In this document: positions 11,135 through 22,467 of the stretch, one piece after another | How positions within the stretch are numbered: the stretch's first letter is position 1 | Layout: every line of letters starts with the position of its first letter | Assembly: GCF_902148855.1 (NCBI RefSeq) | Contig: NC_043978.1 | Span: 41,022,609 to 41,086,608 of the forward strand | Source of the DNA: Sphaeramia orbicularis | Taxonomy: Eukaryota; Chordata; Actinopteri; Kurtiformes; Apogonidae | Length of the DNA: 64,000 nt | Reading direction: 5' to 3' | Notes under the pieces: generated by a model | What the model was told of the DNA's origin: nothing | Databases searched by the model: none | Seen by the model: only the letters and a program-made list of their open reading frames with translations | Made by a program: the position numbers and the translations under genes

Positions 11135-13360
11135 GGTAAATCACCTACGAAAGGTGAAATCTACAGAAAAATAAATTTGAGAACTAACACAAAAGTAGTA
11201 CTGGGTCTTTATGGGTTAAATATATTTTGCTACTAAGGGCATAGATTTATAAGGACACATCATCCAACCATCCAAAAAATGTGATGTGGCAGGTGCACAG
11301 TGTTCACACAGCTAACCACTGTTTTTTGCTTGTACCTCAGTCCTATAATAGTAAAACTTTAAATGGTACATTTTCAATCTCCTTACAAGTACAGTACAGA
11401 ATGAATGAACTTGTAAAGTTGGCACCACTCACATAATTAGCCTATCCAAACTAACACCAACCTTTCCCCCAAAAATGTAAGTTTTCCAGGTAATAAATGC
11501 AGTCCTTTCAGTGGTCAACCCCACTACTCAAAAGCATAACTGACACAACAGTACATACAGTAGTGACACAATGGTTGTGTGTGGTTTATTTTGAGATTTA
11601 CCATGCTCACTGCTGTCTGTCCCATTGAAGAACATGACAGCTCTAGGATCATTTGGAACTATTCAGGCTTACATGAACCACGTGATCACCGGGGCGGCAA
11701 CATCAAAGCGTGTCATAACTCAATATGGTTCTGTCCGAGCACGCCATAATTGTTTGTCAGCAGCAGCGGTTGTAGTCCATACTGAAAATATGTCCAAACT
11801 TCGAGTAGATTACCTAAAATGTTCAGTTGTTGGTTGAACAGGACAGAGCAGCACAGCCAACAACCTGGAGGAGGTGGGGCGAGAAGTGGCTCATGTGCTT
11901 TTAAAGAGCCAAATTTATACAAACGCTAACACATACCAAAGAAAACAGAATTTACAACATAAATGTTCGCTAAGATAGGAAATAAACTTAATAATTTGAA
12001 AGATGATGATATCTTATTAAATTTGTGCTGGAATTGCTAGATCAGCTGCAATAGAAATGAATGTGTTTCGACGGCGTTACACTCGATGGAACTCTCGGTC
12101 CCTTCATAACCTGGAAGCAGGTCCATATTTCGTTTCATTTTTACAGTGGGAGTCTATGGAAGTGTCGTAACTCTATTATATCAAAGGCTTTGGTACTCTA
12201 AGAAACGTTCATCAGAAGTCTTGACCATATACGTACAAATGTCTTGACCTAACTAGTTATAGATGTAATGAATTAAGCAGGAATTAAACCAGGTTAGCTT
12301 TGCAGCACCTGGAGGGTTCAAATTCAAACTTTTTGAACTATTAGGGTCCAAATACACAAATAAATGTAGCAAAGACTAATAAAAGTGGGTTGAGCAAAAT
12401 ATGACCCCTTTAATTGTTCTTGCGTCTTGTGTCACATTAACTTACATCTAAATTCACATTATATATATACATAGATATACTCTCTGTTGCATTAGGTATG
12501 TGTTGGTAATTTATGGTTAATCCATATCCAACCAAGATCTACAACTCTTTTTGTGGTGACTTTTGAATTAATTTTTCTCTACATTCAACCTTTGTGGAGT
12601 GATTTATAATAAATTATTTTAATGTTATCCTATGCATTTTGCATTTTTCAGTGAAATGCAAGTATTTTCCTAGAAAAGTTACTGATAATCATAAAACCTG
12701 AATAAAAAGTTAACAAAACTGAAGAACAAAGTAACTTTTTCAGTTTAAATATATCACTTTTTGAAAATAAAAATGTGCCTATAACTGTATTCATTTATCA
12801 ACCTACATGGGTTTTAGTGGTGAATCATTATTGCCAAAGATTATGACATTTCCATATTCACTACAACACCTCTAAATATCTAAATATGACACATCTGATA
12901 CATGTTTTTCCAAAATAGACTCAAGACCCAATAATTTCATCTCCAAAATTTCTATATGGGCTTAGCACCACTGCACAAGCAACATTTGAAATGTTTGTAG
13001 AGCGGTTACTGATGAGTTTACCAGAGGGGTTTTGGTTTCTGACACATTAACCTTGCATTGGAATAGACTTGGAACATCACTGATGTTCTAAAGAAATTAA
13101 TATTAGAGGAAGTTTAATATAAATTTCCACATCTATGCCAGAAATATTAATATAGTGCAGAACTTTTACTTCTAGTGAAATATTTTCACAGTGTTTGTGT
13201 TGTCTTCTGGGATAAAATAAATGTATTGTGTTTCTGATTTACGTATTGATTTCCATAAAAATCAACAAATGCTGGCTTACAAAAGAAATATACAATTTCT
13301 TTTAATTTTTCTGAAACATTTCTTGATAATTGTACAAATAGTAAACTATGAAATTCTTAC
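11135..13360. other. Spacer between LINE and type II exon
   Basis: About 2.2 kb is shared with S2 (29843-31701) and S3 (52491-57458), allowing for later insertions and deletions. A 70-codon plus-strand frame at 11625-11837 is kept in all three copies. It has no recognisable domain, is matched by an equally long antisense frame, and the copies are too similar overall for this to show selection. No SLC7 exon 2-6 sequence was found here. Confidence 0.5.
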
Positions 13361-14083
13361 TTCGGGGTGTTTCAGCTCCTCAGTTATATAATTCAGCGTG
13401 TTCCAGCCATCATAGGACCATAAGCCCTGATAAAAAGCAATACCAATGGTACTGACACCAACATTTGTTCCTTCAAAAGCGTTATTGAAGTTCTCAGTGT
13501 TGCCTTGGAAAAGCAGTATACAACCTCCCAGTATGATCACTACCAGTGCCAGAATTTTGACTCCCATGGAAAGCACCTGGATGTGGGTGGCCAAGCGGAC
13601 ACTGAGACAGTTAATCACAGACAGGGTCAGGATTGCTCCTGCAGCCACACACTTCACCAAACCCTGTGGAACACTACAGCCTTCATAAAAAGGGGCCACG
13701 ACGTATTCACCAAAGCTCAGTGCAATCCCTGTGGCACTGACAGGCTTCATGACAATGATGAAGCTGAAGACAAACATAAAGGCTGTCACTTTGCCTGTAG
13801 TCCTCAGCATGTAGATGTATTCTCCGCCAGACTCTGGAATGATTGTGCCCAGTTCAGCATAGCAGAGACCTCCCAGCATAGCTAACAACCCACAGCAGGT
13901 CCATATTATAAGACTGGCCCCTGGGCTCCCAATGACTGAGAGCACATACTGGGGTGATATGAAGATCCCAGATCCCATCATGGTTCCAGCAATGAAGGAC
14001 ACTGCTCCTATAAGCCCCACTTCCCTCTTCAGAGTGAGTCCCTGTTTGCCACTCTCCATTGTGCGAGTGCTGCTCAGAGTCAT
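13361..14083 (-). CDS. slc7a9-like: Type II alternative first exon of b(0,+)AT-like transporter (block S1)
   Basis: One intact 723-nt exon (241 codons) encodes TM1-TM6 of an SLC7A9-type light chain: GSGIF at 37-41, Cys136 for the rBAT disulfide, and [12 protein letters not shown] in TM6 with Asp225 matching human Asp233. It ends GAA|GTAAGA, the same codon and phase 0 as the type I exons. It is only distantly similar to type I. No exons 2-6 follow before the next first exon at 9639, so the nearest usable acceptor is 8125, 5.2 kb away. The start could be the first ATG or the in-frame one eight codons later (MESGKQ), which would match type III in length. A TATA-like box lies 130 bp upstream. Whether the exon is used is inferred. 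Confidence 0.8.
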
Positions 14084-14212
14084 TTACAGTGGACACTGTG
14101 CACAGCTTAGGTTATACTCCAAGTGCTCATCATATCTGGTTAACACTATACTATGCCCTCTACAATGGTAAGGTGTGGCATAGCCTTGAGTTTGCTCATT
14201 ACCTCCCTCTAT

Positions 14213-14221
14213 CTTTATAAA
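14213..14221 (-). promoter_or_regulatory. TATA-like box upstream of type II exon (S1)
   Basis: TTTATAAAG on the minus strand lies 130 bp before the type II ATG and is preserved in all three blocks. It suggests that type II exons have their own promoter. A GTTAACCAGATA stretch nearer the ATG could bind HNF1- or GATA-type factors. This rests on motif matches only. Confidence 0.4.
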
Positions 14222-14486
14222 CCAGAACCTATACTGCGTCTTCAATTACTTGAACTTATGCCCTATAACTATTATTACTATTTATTATAACTATTAATAA
14301 TGAACTATTTATGATTTTGTGGATTTTTCACAATAACCTAATTAAGGTGTCATGATGATGATGACGAATGTGCTCCATGACAAACATCCACAGTGAATTG
14401 CATCTGTTTAAACTAAAATGTAACCTCAAACTAGTGGCTTAAACACACACAATTAAATAATCCCATTTTTGGAGAGTTCACACAAG

Positions 14487-16140
14487 AAACAATGCCAGTG
14501 CATAGAACACACATACCCACAAATAAGGATCTGACAAGGTGGCCATATTTGAGACACCTCTCCTTACCACAAATTGAGGCTGGAATTGAGTTGCTGATAG
14601 GGACAAATGTCCCACGAGCCATGGAACCGCTGGAAGTCATCTGCAGTGAGCATAATGGACCCTATGCTATAAGGACTGTGCTGGGTGGTAAACGGATAAC
14701 TGACAGGAAACAGTGGAGAGGCCACTTACTGTGAGCAGCCAGTAACTGTGAACCATGTGTCCATTGTAAACTTGGATGAACTGTGGCAACAGCAATATAA
14801 GATGGACTTTCCAGAATCTGCTGTGGAGGAACAAGTGGGTCTGTCCAGAGAAGACCTGAAGTTTATGGACATGGCCACAAAGTCAGTTAAGCACATTGAT
14901 GGTCACTACCAGGTTGCCCTGCCTTTGAGAAATTCAAGCATCAGCATGCCAAACAACAAGAAAGTGGTGGAACAGTGCCTATGCCACCTGAAGAGGAGGC
15001 TCCAAAGGGATTTATGCAGAGCAGGAGTTGGTTGGGATGTTCCCATACCAGAGGCTGTCTCCAAAGAATGGCTAAAGTGGATGCAAGGGCTCCACCTACT
15101 GGACAACTTTGCGCTATGCAGATCTTTAAAACCTCTGGAGTTTGGAGATGTTATTACTGCTCAATTACACCACTTCTGTGATGCTTGTGAGGATGGCTGA
15201 GGTACAGTCACTTACCTGATCGTACAGAATGAGAACCACCAAATGCACTGTGCGTTCATCATGGGAAAGGCTCGTGTCGCCCCACTGAAGACCGTTACGA
15301 TCCCAAGAATGGAACTGATTGCTGCAACAATGGCCAGTTGCATGGATGTCTTGTGGAAGAAAGAGCTGCACATGAGTCTTCAGGCATCAGTGTTTTGGAC
15401 TGATAGTGCTTCTGTGCTGAAATACATCCGAAATGAAACCACCAGATTCAAGGTGTTTGTTGCCAATCGTATTTCAGAGATACTGAAATCATCTCACCCT
15501 TCTCAGTGGAGATACGTGGATACAGTTTCTAATCCAGCTGACGCAGCATCCAGAGGGGTCAAAGAGGAGGCAGCGTAAGGATGTTGCTGACCTCTACAGT
15601 GAGTCTGTTTTCCGAACCTGGATTTTTTGAACATTGAGACCATTTTTGGATGATAGACTACTCGGTCATAATGATGACCAGAAGAAGGACCATTCTGTGT
15701 GGACTATTCACGAAACTTTAAAAAGTTTAGTAGACATATTGCATTTGAAATTGATTATGTAATTGTTTATTATGCCTCTTATTATGTATTCTGAAATGTG
15801 AATTATTATGTGGGACCTAATAATTAGGGGCTGGTGTGTAGGAGACAAACAGGATGAGGTGCACGGTGCGCTTGAGTGTGTGTGCTGCGGAGGCGGTGGT
15901 TCACGTGGGTGTGGGCATGCGCATGACACAGAAGTGTGTGTGTAAAGGTGTGCACTTACCTGTGGCACAATGAGAGAGAGTCAGGGTTGGGTAGCTGTAT
16001 TTTTTGTTGAACGCCCTTCATTAATTCATTTATCATTTTTTGTCTGTTTTCGCAATATTCCATCCATCCTATATATGCTGTCATAGCTCTGTGTGCTGTT
16101 AATAAATTTACAAAACGCAACTTTGGATCTCAGCGTTATC
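14487..16140 (+). mobile_element. BEL/Pao LTR retrotransposon relic (S1)
   Basis: A broken partial BEL/Pao element. Recognisable parts are the protease-to-RT linker region (LTRWPYLRHLSLP), an RNase H segment (WTDSASVLKYIRNET, NPADAASRGV) and a probable 3-prime LTR at about 15720-16140 with an AATAAA. The 5-prime end is missing and there are several breaks. The same relic is at 32829-34489, but the corresponding point in S3 (near 58575) is empty. It therefore inserted after S3 split off and before S1 and S2 separated. It is now a fossil. Confidence 0.75.
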
Positions 16141-17260
16141 GCTTACCATAGCCTCCTTGCGCGTCACAAATCTACGAAACACAGAACCCAACCTCATACT
16201 CTCAGCGGCTAAAAGGAATGTTTTAGGAAGCCGCAACAACACCATACCCTGCAGGTCAACCTCTTCCTTTGGTGCTTTTGATGAACTGTTTAAAGCACAT
16301 TTTGTGTTTGGCACATCATACAACACCACGCTTCACAACATGTATGTCTTTACTCAGACCACTGTGTACAACACTGACATAACCAAATGAAAGAGAGTGC
16401 TCATGTAGCTGAAGTTCGGGCAAGATTGCTTCATTAGTACTTGTTTCAGTAATACTTCTACCTCATGAAGTGTTTTGTTTGTAAAGCTGAGCTGGATAGT
16501 TCAAATAGGCTTGTCAGGCAAATATAATCAGTTCATGGGTACTTGTCAGAAAGAAACCTTCATCTACGATGTGTTGAGACTGGATGCAGCTGAGTTTTTG
16601 GTACATTCTCTGGTTTTAGGAAACATTTAAACATCAAACATAGACAGTATTGACCAGCAGGTTTGCACTGATGTCCACTTAAGCAGGGATGAAGATGAGG
16701 TTACTTGTAATGTAGAGGAAACAGCTGTAACATCAGAACCATTAAAAACTGATGCGAGCACCTTAGACATGTGTGCTGCTGCTGTGGCACAACTCCAGAC
16801 AGGTGGTTTGAGTCAGTGTATGATAGATACTTTTGTCTCATCCATGGAAGAAGTATTTTGTCAGTTCAAGCGAGAGGCAAAAGAAGCAGCTTTACAGTGC
16901 TTATCTTCACAGGACACAGAAATTAAAAACAAAATGGAACAATCCTTTCAAAAGTTAGAAAACCCTTTCACACGCTTAGATTAAAAAGCCAAACAAAACA
17001 AACTTTTTTCAGAGAAATGGGGAAGTGCTGAGCCAATTAAGAAGGTACTTGGGACGAGATTTGACAGCAGAAGAAATAAAACAAGAGACATGACCAGGTC
17101 ATTGTGACAGATAAGTTTACATATGTTCCCATTTTGGAAAATCTGAATTTGATTTTTAACAACTCAGAACTTACAGACATGTTAAAACTCAGGCACATAC
17201 CCAAGGAAGATGTGTACACAGACTTGAAAGATGGCACTTATTTTAAAAAATAGTCCCCTC

Positions 17261-18678
17261 TAGGGATGTAAACGATTAATCGACTAACGATTAATTGTCA
17301 ATAAGAATTTGCTCGATTAAATTATTAATTGTCGGTTAATTGCCCTTTTCCGCCCGTTGACACCTGTCCAAAGGCTGCCGGTGTCACATCTCCTGTCTAC
17401 TCTGCTCTCTCTCTCTCTTTCTTTCTCTCTTTCTCTCTCTCTCTTACTTCTCAGCCACACCTCCTCATTACTCTGCCTGTCACACCTCCTCATCAGTTTA
17501 TCACTCTCACCTGTGAGCCCGGCTGGGCTCATTAGGTAGAGGGTATATATTCGCCTCTCTCTTCTCTGCCAGATTGTATCTACCACCGTGTGTTACTCTC
17601 CAGCGTTTTCTCCTGTCTGTTTTTCTGATCCGGACCCTGATAGTTCCTGACCTGCCCTGCCTGCCGCCTGGAGATTCACCTGCCCGCCTGTTAGACCACG
17701 TCTCCCTGTCTGAGCCCCCGGTAACCGACCATCCCTGTCTGACCACGTCTCTCCGCCTGACCCCCGGTTAACTGACCTGCCTTCTGTCCTCTGGCCTTGT
17801 CTCCTGCCTGCTCCCCTCTGGACTCGTCTGGATCTCCTGGTTTCGGACCCCTGCCTGTCTCTGGTTAACCTGTTGTCTGTCCCTTGTCGGTTGCTTGTCT
17901 GCTTCCTAATAAAGACTGTGCTCACCGAGCACCTTAAACTGCACTTGGGTCCTCCGTTGTACTTGTTTCAGTCGGTTTGTCTGCGCTGGGACAGCCGCTC
18001 ATCGAACCGGATCATGGCGTTGATGAGTTAGAATGTCTGTATGGACATGGTGGAGACAAACACAGACTGACCCGTCCGTTTATGGGAGCAGTACACCCCC
18101 GAATAAATACACGCACCAGTGCCGGGTCAGTATAGGAGCGTTTTCCCTGGACATTGGTCTGGTCCACGGTCAGTGAGACAGAAGATGAAAACATCCTCCA
18201 GGCTCCTGATTCAGGACACAGGTATGTCGAGCATTCGCGAAGCTTCAGGAGGAGGAGAAAAGATAAATGAGCGAAGTTTCACTTTCACTTCTGCGGGGGC
18301 ATGGACTGCACCGTACCCTCATAGTATTAGAAGTAGGACGCAAAGTGAAGCATGTGTGCAGTTACCAACCAACACGCACGCATCCCCCGGCCATACAGCG
18401 CAGGTGCAAGTACCCCCCCATTACACACCGCCACATCAACAGATGAATTCCACAGGAAACACTGACTGTATCCAGTGGTTCAATAAATCAAACATGAAGG
18501 AATATGACATGCTTTTTTCATGAAGTGTAGAAACAATATTTAGCTTTTATTCTTATAGGCCATATTGAAAAAGTAATTCAGGTTCTCAGGAAAATCGCAG
18601 CTTATCATTTAATTGTTAATCGATCGATAAGGACAACTAACTAACGATTAATGAATTAATCGATAATTTGTATCCCTA
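17261..18678. mobile_element. Non-autonomous hAT element with 8-bp target duplication
   Basis: The ends are TAGGGATGTAAACGATTAAT and, at the right, the inverted version ending TTTGTATCCCTA. The flanks GTCCCCTC (17253-17260 and 18679-18686) form a perfect 8-bp duplication, diagnostic of hAT. It interrupts the transposase described for 16141-22046. No transposase frame was found inside, and the open frames at 18119-18523 have no family signature. A solo LTR is nested at 17382-17970. The S2 copy starts at 35608 and is cut off near 36166. Confidence 0.85.
17382..17970 (+). mobile_element. Solo LTR, Ty3/Gypsy-like
   Basis: A 589-bp block begins TGTCACATC and ends TTGTTTCA, with a TATA-like segment near 17545 and AATAAAG near 17908 followed by a C/T-rich end. 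It is flanked by near-identical 5-bp repeats (GCCGG and GTCGG). The matching hAT element in S2 (near 35730) has the uninterrupted sequence, so the LTR arrived after the blocks separated. No internal retroviral region remains, so it is a fossil. Confidence 0.75.
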
Positions 18679-19859
18679 GTCCCCTCTTTTCTGTGGAAAA
18701 AGATGCTTTGCAGATTCAGCTGTTTTACAATGACTTTGAGACGGCAAACCCCTTAGGATCAAAGAAGGGTGTGCACAAATAAGGTGCTATATATTTCACA
18801 CTGAGGAATTTCCCCCCGGTTTTAAATTCTTCATTAGTTAATATTCATTTATGTGCTCTTTTTCATGCACAGGACATCAAGCGGTATGGGTTTAACTCTA
18901 TACTAGTCTATGATCTAAAAATTCTTGAGACGGAGGGACTTAAAATTCCCATACTTAAAAATGTGATTCATGGTACCTTAGTTCAGGTCACTGGTGATAA
19001 TCTTGGTTTGCCTTGTCTTTTTGGCTTTGTTGAATCATTTGGGGCTCGCTATCGTTGTCGTTTCTGTCTGCTTGAGAAGCATTATTTTCAGTCTGTGTTC
19101 TCTGAAGATGATCCAAAAGTTGTACTGAGGACTATTGATATGCATTCACACCATTGTCAAACTATACAAACAGATTCTACACTACCTCATGTGTATGGTG
19201 TAAAACGCCTTTGTCTGTTGAACTCACTGAAATATTTCCGTACGGCAGACAACTTCTCTGTAGATCTCATGCATGATATTCTGGAAGGGGTTGCTCAGTT
19301 TGAAGTTAAGCTAGTTCTTGAGTACATTCAGAGCAATTTCCTTGACGCTGAACACCTTGCTGGTAGAATACATGCATTTGACTATGGTTACAATCAACAG
19401 CGAAATCGACCACCAAGAGTAAAGCTGTTTGATGGAAGTAATGATTTAGGGTTGAATGCCATACAGTCTTGATGTTTGTTGCGCAATATGCCTTTTCTAT
19501 TTGGCGACTTAATACAGGCAGAGGATAAGTACTGGCATCTTCTTCTTTTGCTTTTACAGATCATTAACATTGTGTTTTCACCAATCCTGTCAGAAGGAAT
19601 GACCATGTACCTCAAACATTTAATTACTGATCACCATCGACTCTTCAAGAAATTATTTCCTGCTGTCAATCTCTTACCGAAGCATCACTTTTTAATACAT
19701 TACCCCGGTAGCATCCGAAATATTGGCCCAGTTCTTCGCATGTGGTGTATGCACTATGAGGCAAAGCACCATTTCTTTAAGAGTCAATTAAAAAACTTTA
19801 AAAACATTACTCTGACCTTAGCCAAAAAACACCAAAGTTATATGGCAATGTGTTTGGAG

Positions 19860-21000
19860 TAGGGCTGCACGATTTTGGCAAAAAAAAAAAATCCCGATTT
19901 TTTCCTCTAAAAACTCGATTTTCGATTTCTATTTCTAGTTTTGGGTATAACTAGAAAAGACAACAGAAGTCAGCATGTCGTTTTCGTGAGCAGTCCACAA
20001 TGCAAGCCACTGCTCCGACCTCAAAGCTGTGATGGGATCACGTGATGAACCCACAGTTTTGTTTTGTTTTTTCTCTTCATTAAATCTTTAAAATGAAGTA
20101 GAGTATACAAACAATGTATACAACAAGAAAATAACATAAGTTTGTCAGGGGGAATACACTATAATAAAATGTCCAAATCAGAGCAAATACTTATGTTTTT
20201 TATAGCCTTTTTGTTTCCACATTTATCCAACAGCTTTAAATAAAGTTCCAGATCTTACAAAATATAAATAATATTTGGTTTTGTGTTAAAGAACTTACAT
20301 TTGTGAATGAAAAACTTGGCAAGTAAGAGGACTAAATTAATTATTAAAAAAAAAAAAAAAAAAAAAAAAAGATTTTTTTTTTTTGTTTTTTTTTTTTCCC
20401 CTTTTTGGGGTACCTTGGCCCACAGAAGTGATACCAGTGTCAGTCAGTGACAGGCATCAGTCGTGCGTGCGTGCGTGGACCACATAATATGAGTGATCCA
20501 CATGCGGTTCTATTTAAACTGAGGGATCCGTGCGTGGAACAGACCAACCCAGGACACACTGGAGGGATTCTATCTGTGGAGCTGGTGCATGTATGTGGGC
20601 ACAGGGCTGTGTGGGCTCCTCTGCTGAGGCTGATGACCCCGAGACCCAGACCCGGTTCGGAAGAAGACAGTACGGTACGGATCCGGGACAACGAAAGATG
20701 AGTGATCCCCATCTCGCTATATTTCAATTGTGGGATCCCTGCGTGAAGCCACGGCTTATATTGCTAAAAGTACTGCGGGTTCATTAACAGATTTAACGTC
20801 CGTGGTCATTACACGGACTTCTGTGACAGACCGCTGTCACTAATAGGAGGAAGAGCCTACGGTAGCCCGCGGGCGCGCAGAGGCGCGTGGCCCGGAGGCA
20901 GAAGAAAGATGAAATCGATTTTACGATTTCCCTTTTTTAAAAATCGTTCTAATTAAAAAAATCCGATTTCGATTTAAAATCGATTAATCGTGCAGCCCTA
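19860..21000. mobile_element. Non-autonomous hAT element with perfect 8-bp target duplication
   Basis: The terminal inverted repeats are TAGGGCTGCACGAT and ATCGTGCAGCCCTA. The flanks GTTTGGAG at 19852-19859 and 21001-21008 are identical. It splits the host transposon's coding region. Inside are a long A/T tract (20341-20400) and a GC-rich part (20430-20900) with two imperfect copies of a segment starting ATGAGTGATCC (about 20489 and 20699). No transposase is present. Confidence 0.85.
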
Positions 21001-22155
21001 GTTTGGAGGTTTTCAGTTTTCAAAAGAAAGACTAACTTTAGGTCCAGGCAAGATGGTGTTAATCTCTGATCTTATAGGTGGTCCAGATATTGCTGCCAAA
21101 TTAGAAACTGTTTCATCAGCTAGTGTGTTTTCTGCTAAATGGATAAAATATCATGGTACAGAGTACCACCGTGAATTTGTTATTTGCACAGCTGTAAGTT
21201 TTGATATGCCTGTTTTTTGCAAAATTAAGGCAATTGCTGTAAAAGATGACAATGTACTGTTCTGTGGATGGCTTATGGAAACTCTGTATTTTGTTGAGCT
21301 CTTTCACGCATTTAAGGTTAGGCTGTACCCAGGTAAACTTGTGAAGGTATTAGATATAAATGAAGTGTTTTATTTCCAGCCATTTGATGTTCAGAGGAAA
21401 TACGGCACAATGGATTTCTCGTTACACATTGTGCCATATTATCATTTCATGGAGACTTGGAAGTTTTATTTTGTATTCATGTCATGGATGTGAGATGAAA
21501 ATGAAGCTGAAAATAGAGAATGTTTTTTTTGATGCCAATAAAAAATTACATATTTCATTTATTTCATTTGACACTACAGAGATTTATTTTAACAATTTTT
21601 TATGACTTTTATTGACACTATGTGGTGTTCCATAAAGCTTGTTTTACACTCCAAAGGAATTAAAATTAAACAAAAATGCTGTAAATCTAACACTTGTCAA
21701 GAGTCATCTGAACTCTATGTTAAGTTTAGTTTGACTCTAATACAGTGTTAATTATCATAGGAACTGACTATTAACAGAGCTGATTTGTCATTATAACAGA
21801 GTAAATTATCAACTCTCATTAGAATGAGATATGCACTCCAAAGAGTTATTTAACCTGTAGTGTTGACTCTAAATGACACTATACAGTGTACACAAGTGTT
21901 AATTATTTACTCTGTGTAGAATTAGTTTTACTCTATGATTTTAACACTCATGTTTAACACTGATCTAGATAAGGACCAAATACACTCTAGAACAGAGTTA
22001 AATTCAACTCTATTAGTGTTAATTTGACACAGCAAAATTTACTGTGTAGCTACTGGATGTAAACTGTAATGTCTAATACAAGAGGAGCAAACTACACATA
22101 CTTAAAACAGCGGATGTGAAAGGCTGAGCTTGTATTTAGTTTTTAGTTTACAAAA

Positions 22156-22348
22156 TCACAGGTTTTTTTCTGCCGGGGCGACTTCAAGGAACAGCTGCAG
22201 GAACACTGTCAGCTTGGTCAACAGGCCTGGGCACAGCTTGTAATGGATAAATGGCACATAGACTATAACTCCACTGAAGATAAATAAAGCCACATACAGA
22301 TATTCAATCTGAGGACTGTCTATGATGGGGGCCAGCACAAGGAATATC
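22156..22348 (-). pseudogene. slc7a9-like: Relic of transporter exon 6, truncated by a deletion
   Basis: The last 64 or so codons of the transporter, from [10 protein letters not shown] to EVAPAEKNL and the stop, are intact. At 22349 the sequence jumps to unrelated repeat DNA (ACCGACCAAACCCGCC) that in block S3 begins near 42889, about 5.7 kb beyond the matching point of gene D. Exons 1-5 and the acceptor of exon 6 are gone. It is the stump of the first type I gene of block S2. A longer open frame running into the repeat is accidental. Confidence 0.9.
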
Positions 22349-22467
22349 ACAAAACCGACCAAACCCGCCCTGCAAATGAACTGACATTCTTTTAACCCGC
22401 CCCAACCCGACCTGTGAGTAACCCGCTTCACATCACTAACGCACGGCACCGAAGGCACCCCCATAAA

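Larger units (their letters stand above)
16141..22046 (+). mobile_element. Broken DNA transposon with nested insertions (S1)
   Basis: Scattered plus-strand coding pieces belong to one large transposase-like protein common in fish. They include a segment near 16769-16984, a piece at about 18700-18960 (YNDFETANPLGSKKGVH), 18963-19472 with the acidic motif VDLMHDILEGV, 19476-19862 (NLLPKHHFLIHYPGSI) and 21053-21493. Stops and frame changes separate the pieces. Two hAT elements (17261-18678 and 19860-21000) are inserted in it. The right end, read inward on the minus strand, starts CACAGTAAA, which resembles CACTA/EnSpm termini, but I cannot fix the superfamily. The left end is unclear. The S2 copy at 34490-36846 carries a large internal deletion. 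Confidence 0.65.

Noticed and set aside
11625-11837. 70-codon frame conserved in three blocks (also 30332 and 52980)
   Set aside because: The blocks are nearly identical throughout, so conservation is uninformative. There is no domain, and an equally long frame lies on the other strand.
13361-14083. Type II exon as a complete single-exon transporter
   Set aside because: The frame ends three codons past a good donor, within the loop after TM6. A six-helix product would lack half the LeuT-like fold.
17317-17925. Arg/Glu-rich minus-strand frames
   Set aside because: They fall in the CT-rich solo LTR, and the composition comes from the simple-sequence tract.
22156-22464. 102-codon chimeric frame ending in a transporter C-terminus
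   Set aside because: It is the exon 6 relic read into adjacent repeat DNA. The same upstream repeat frame at 42798-42998 has no transporter part.
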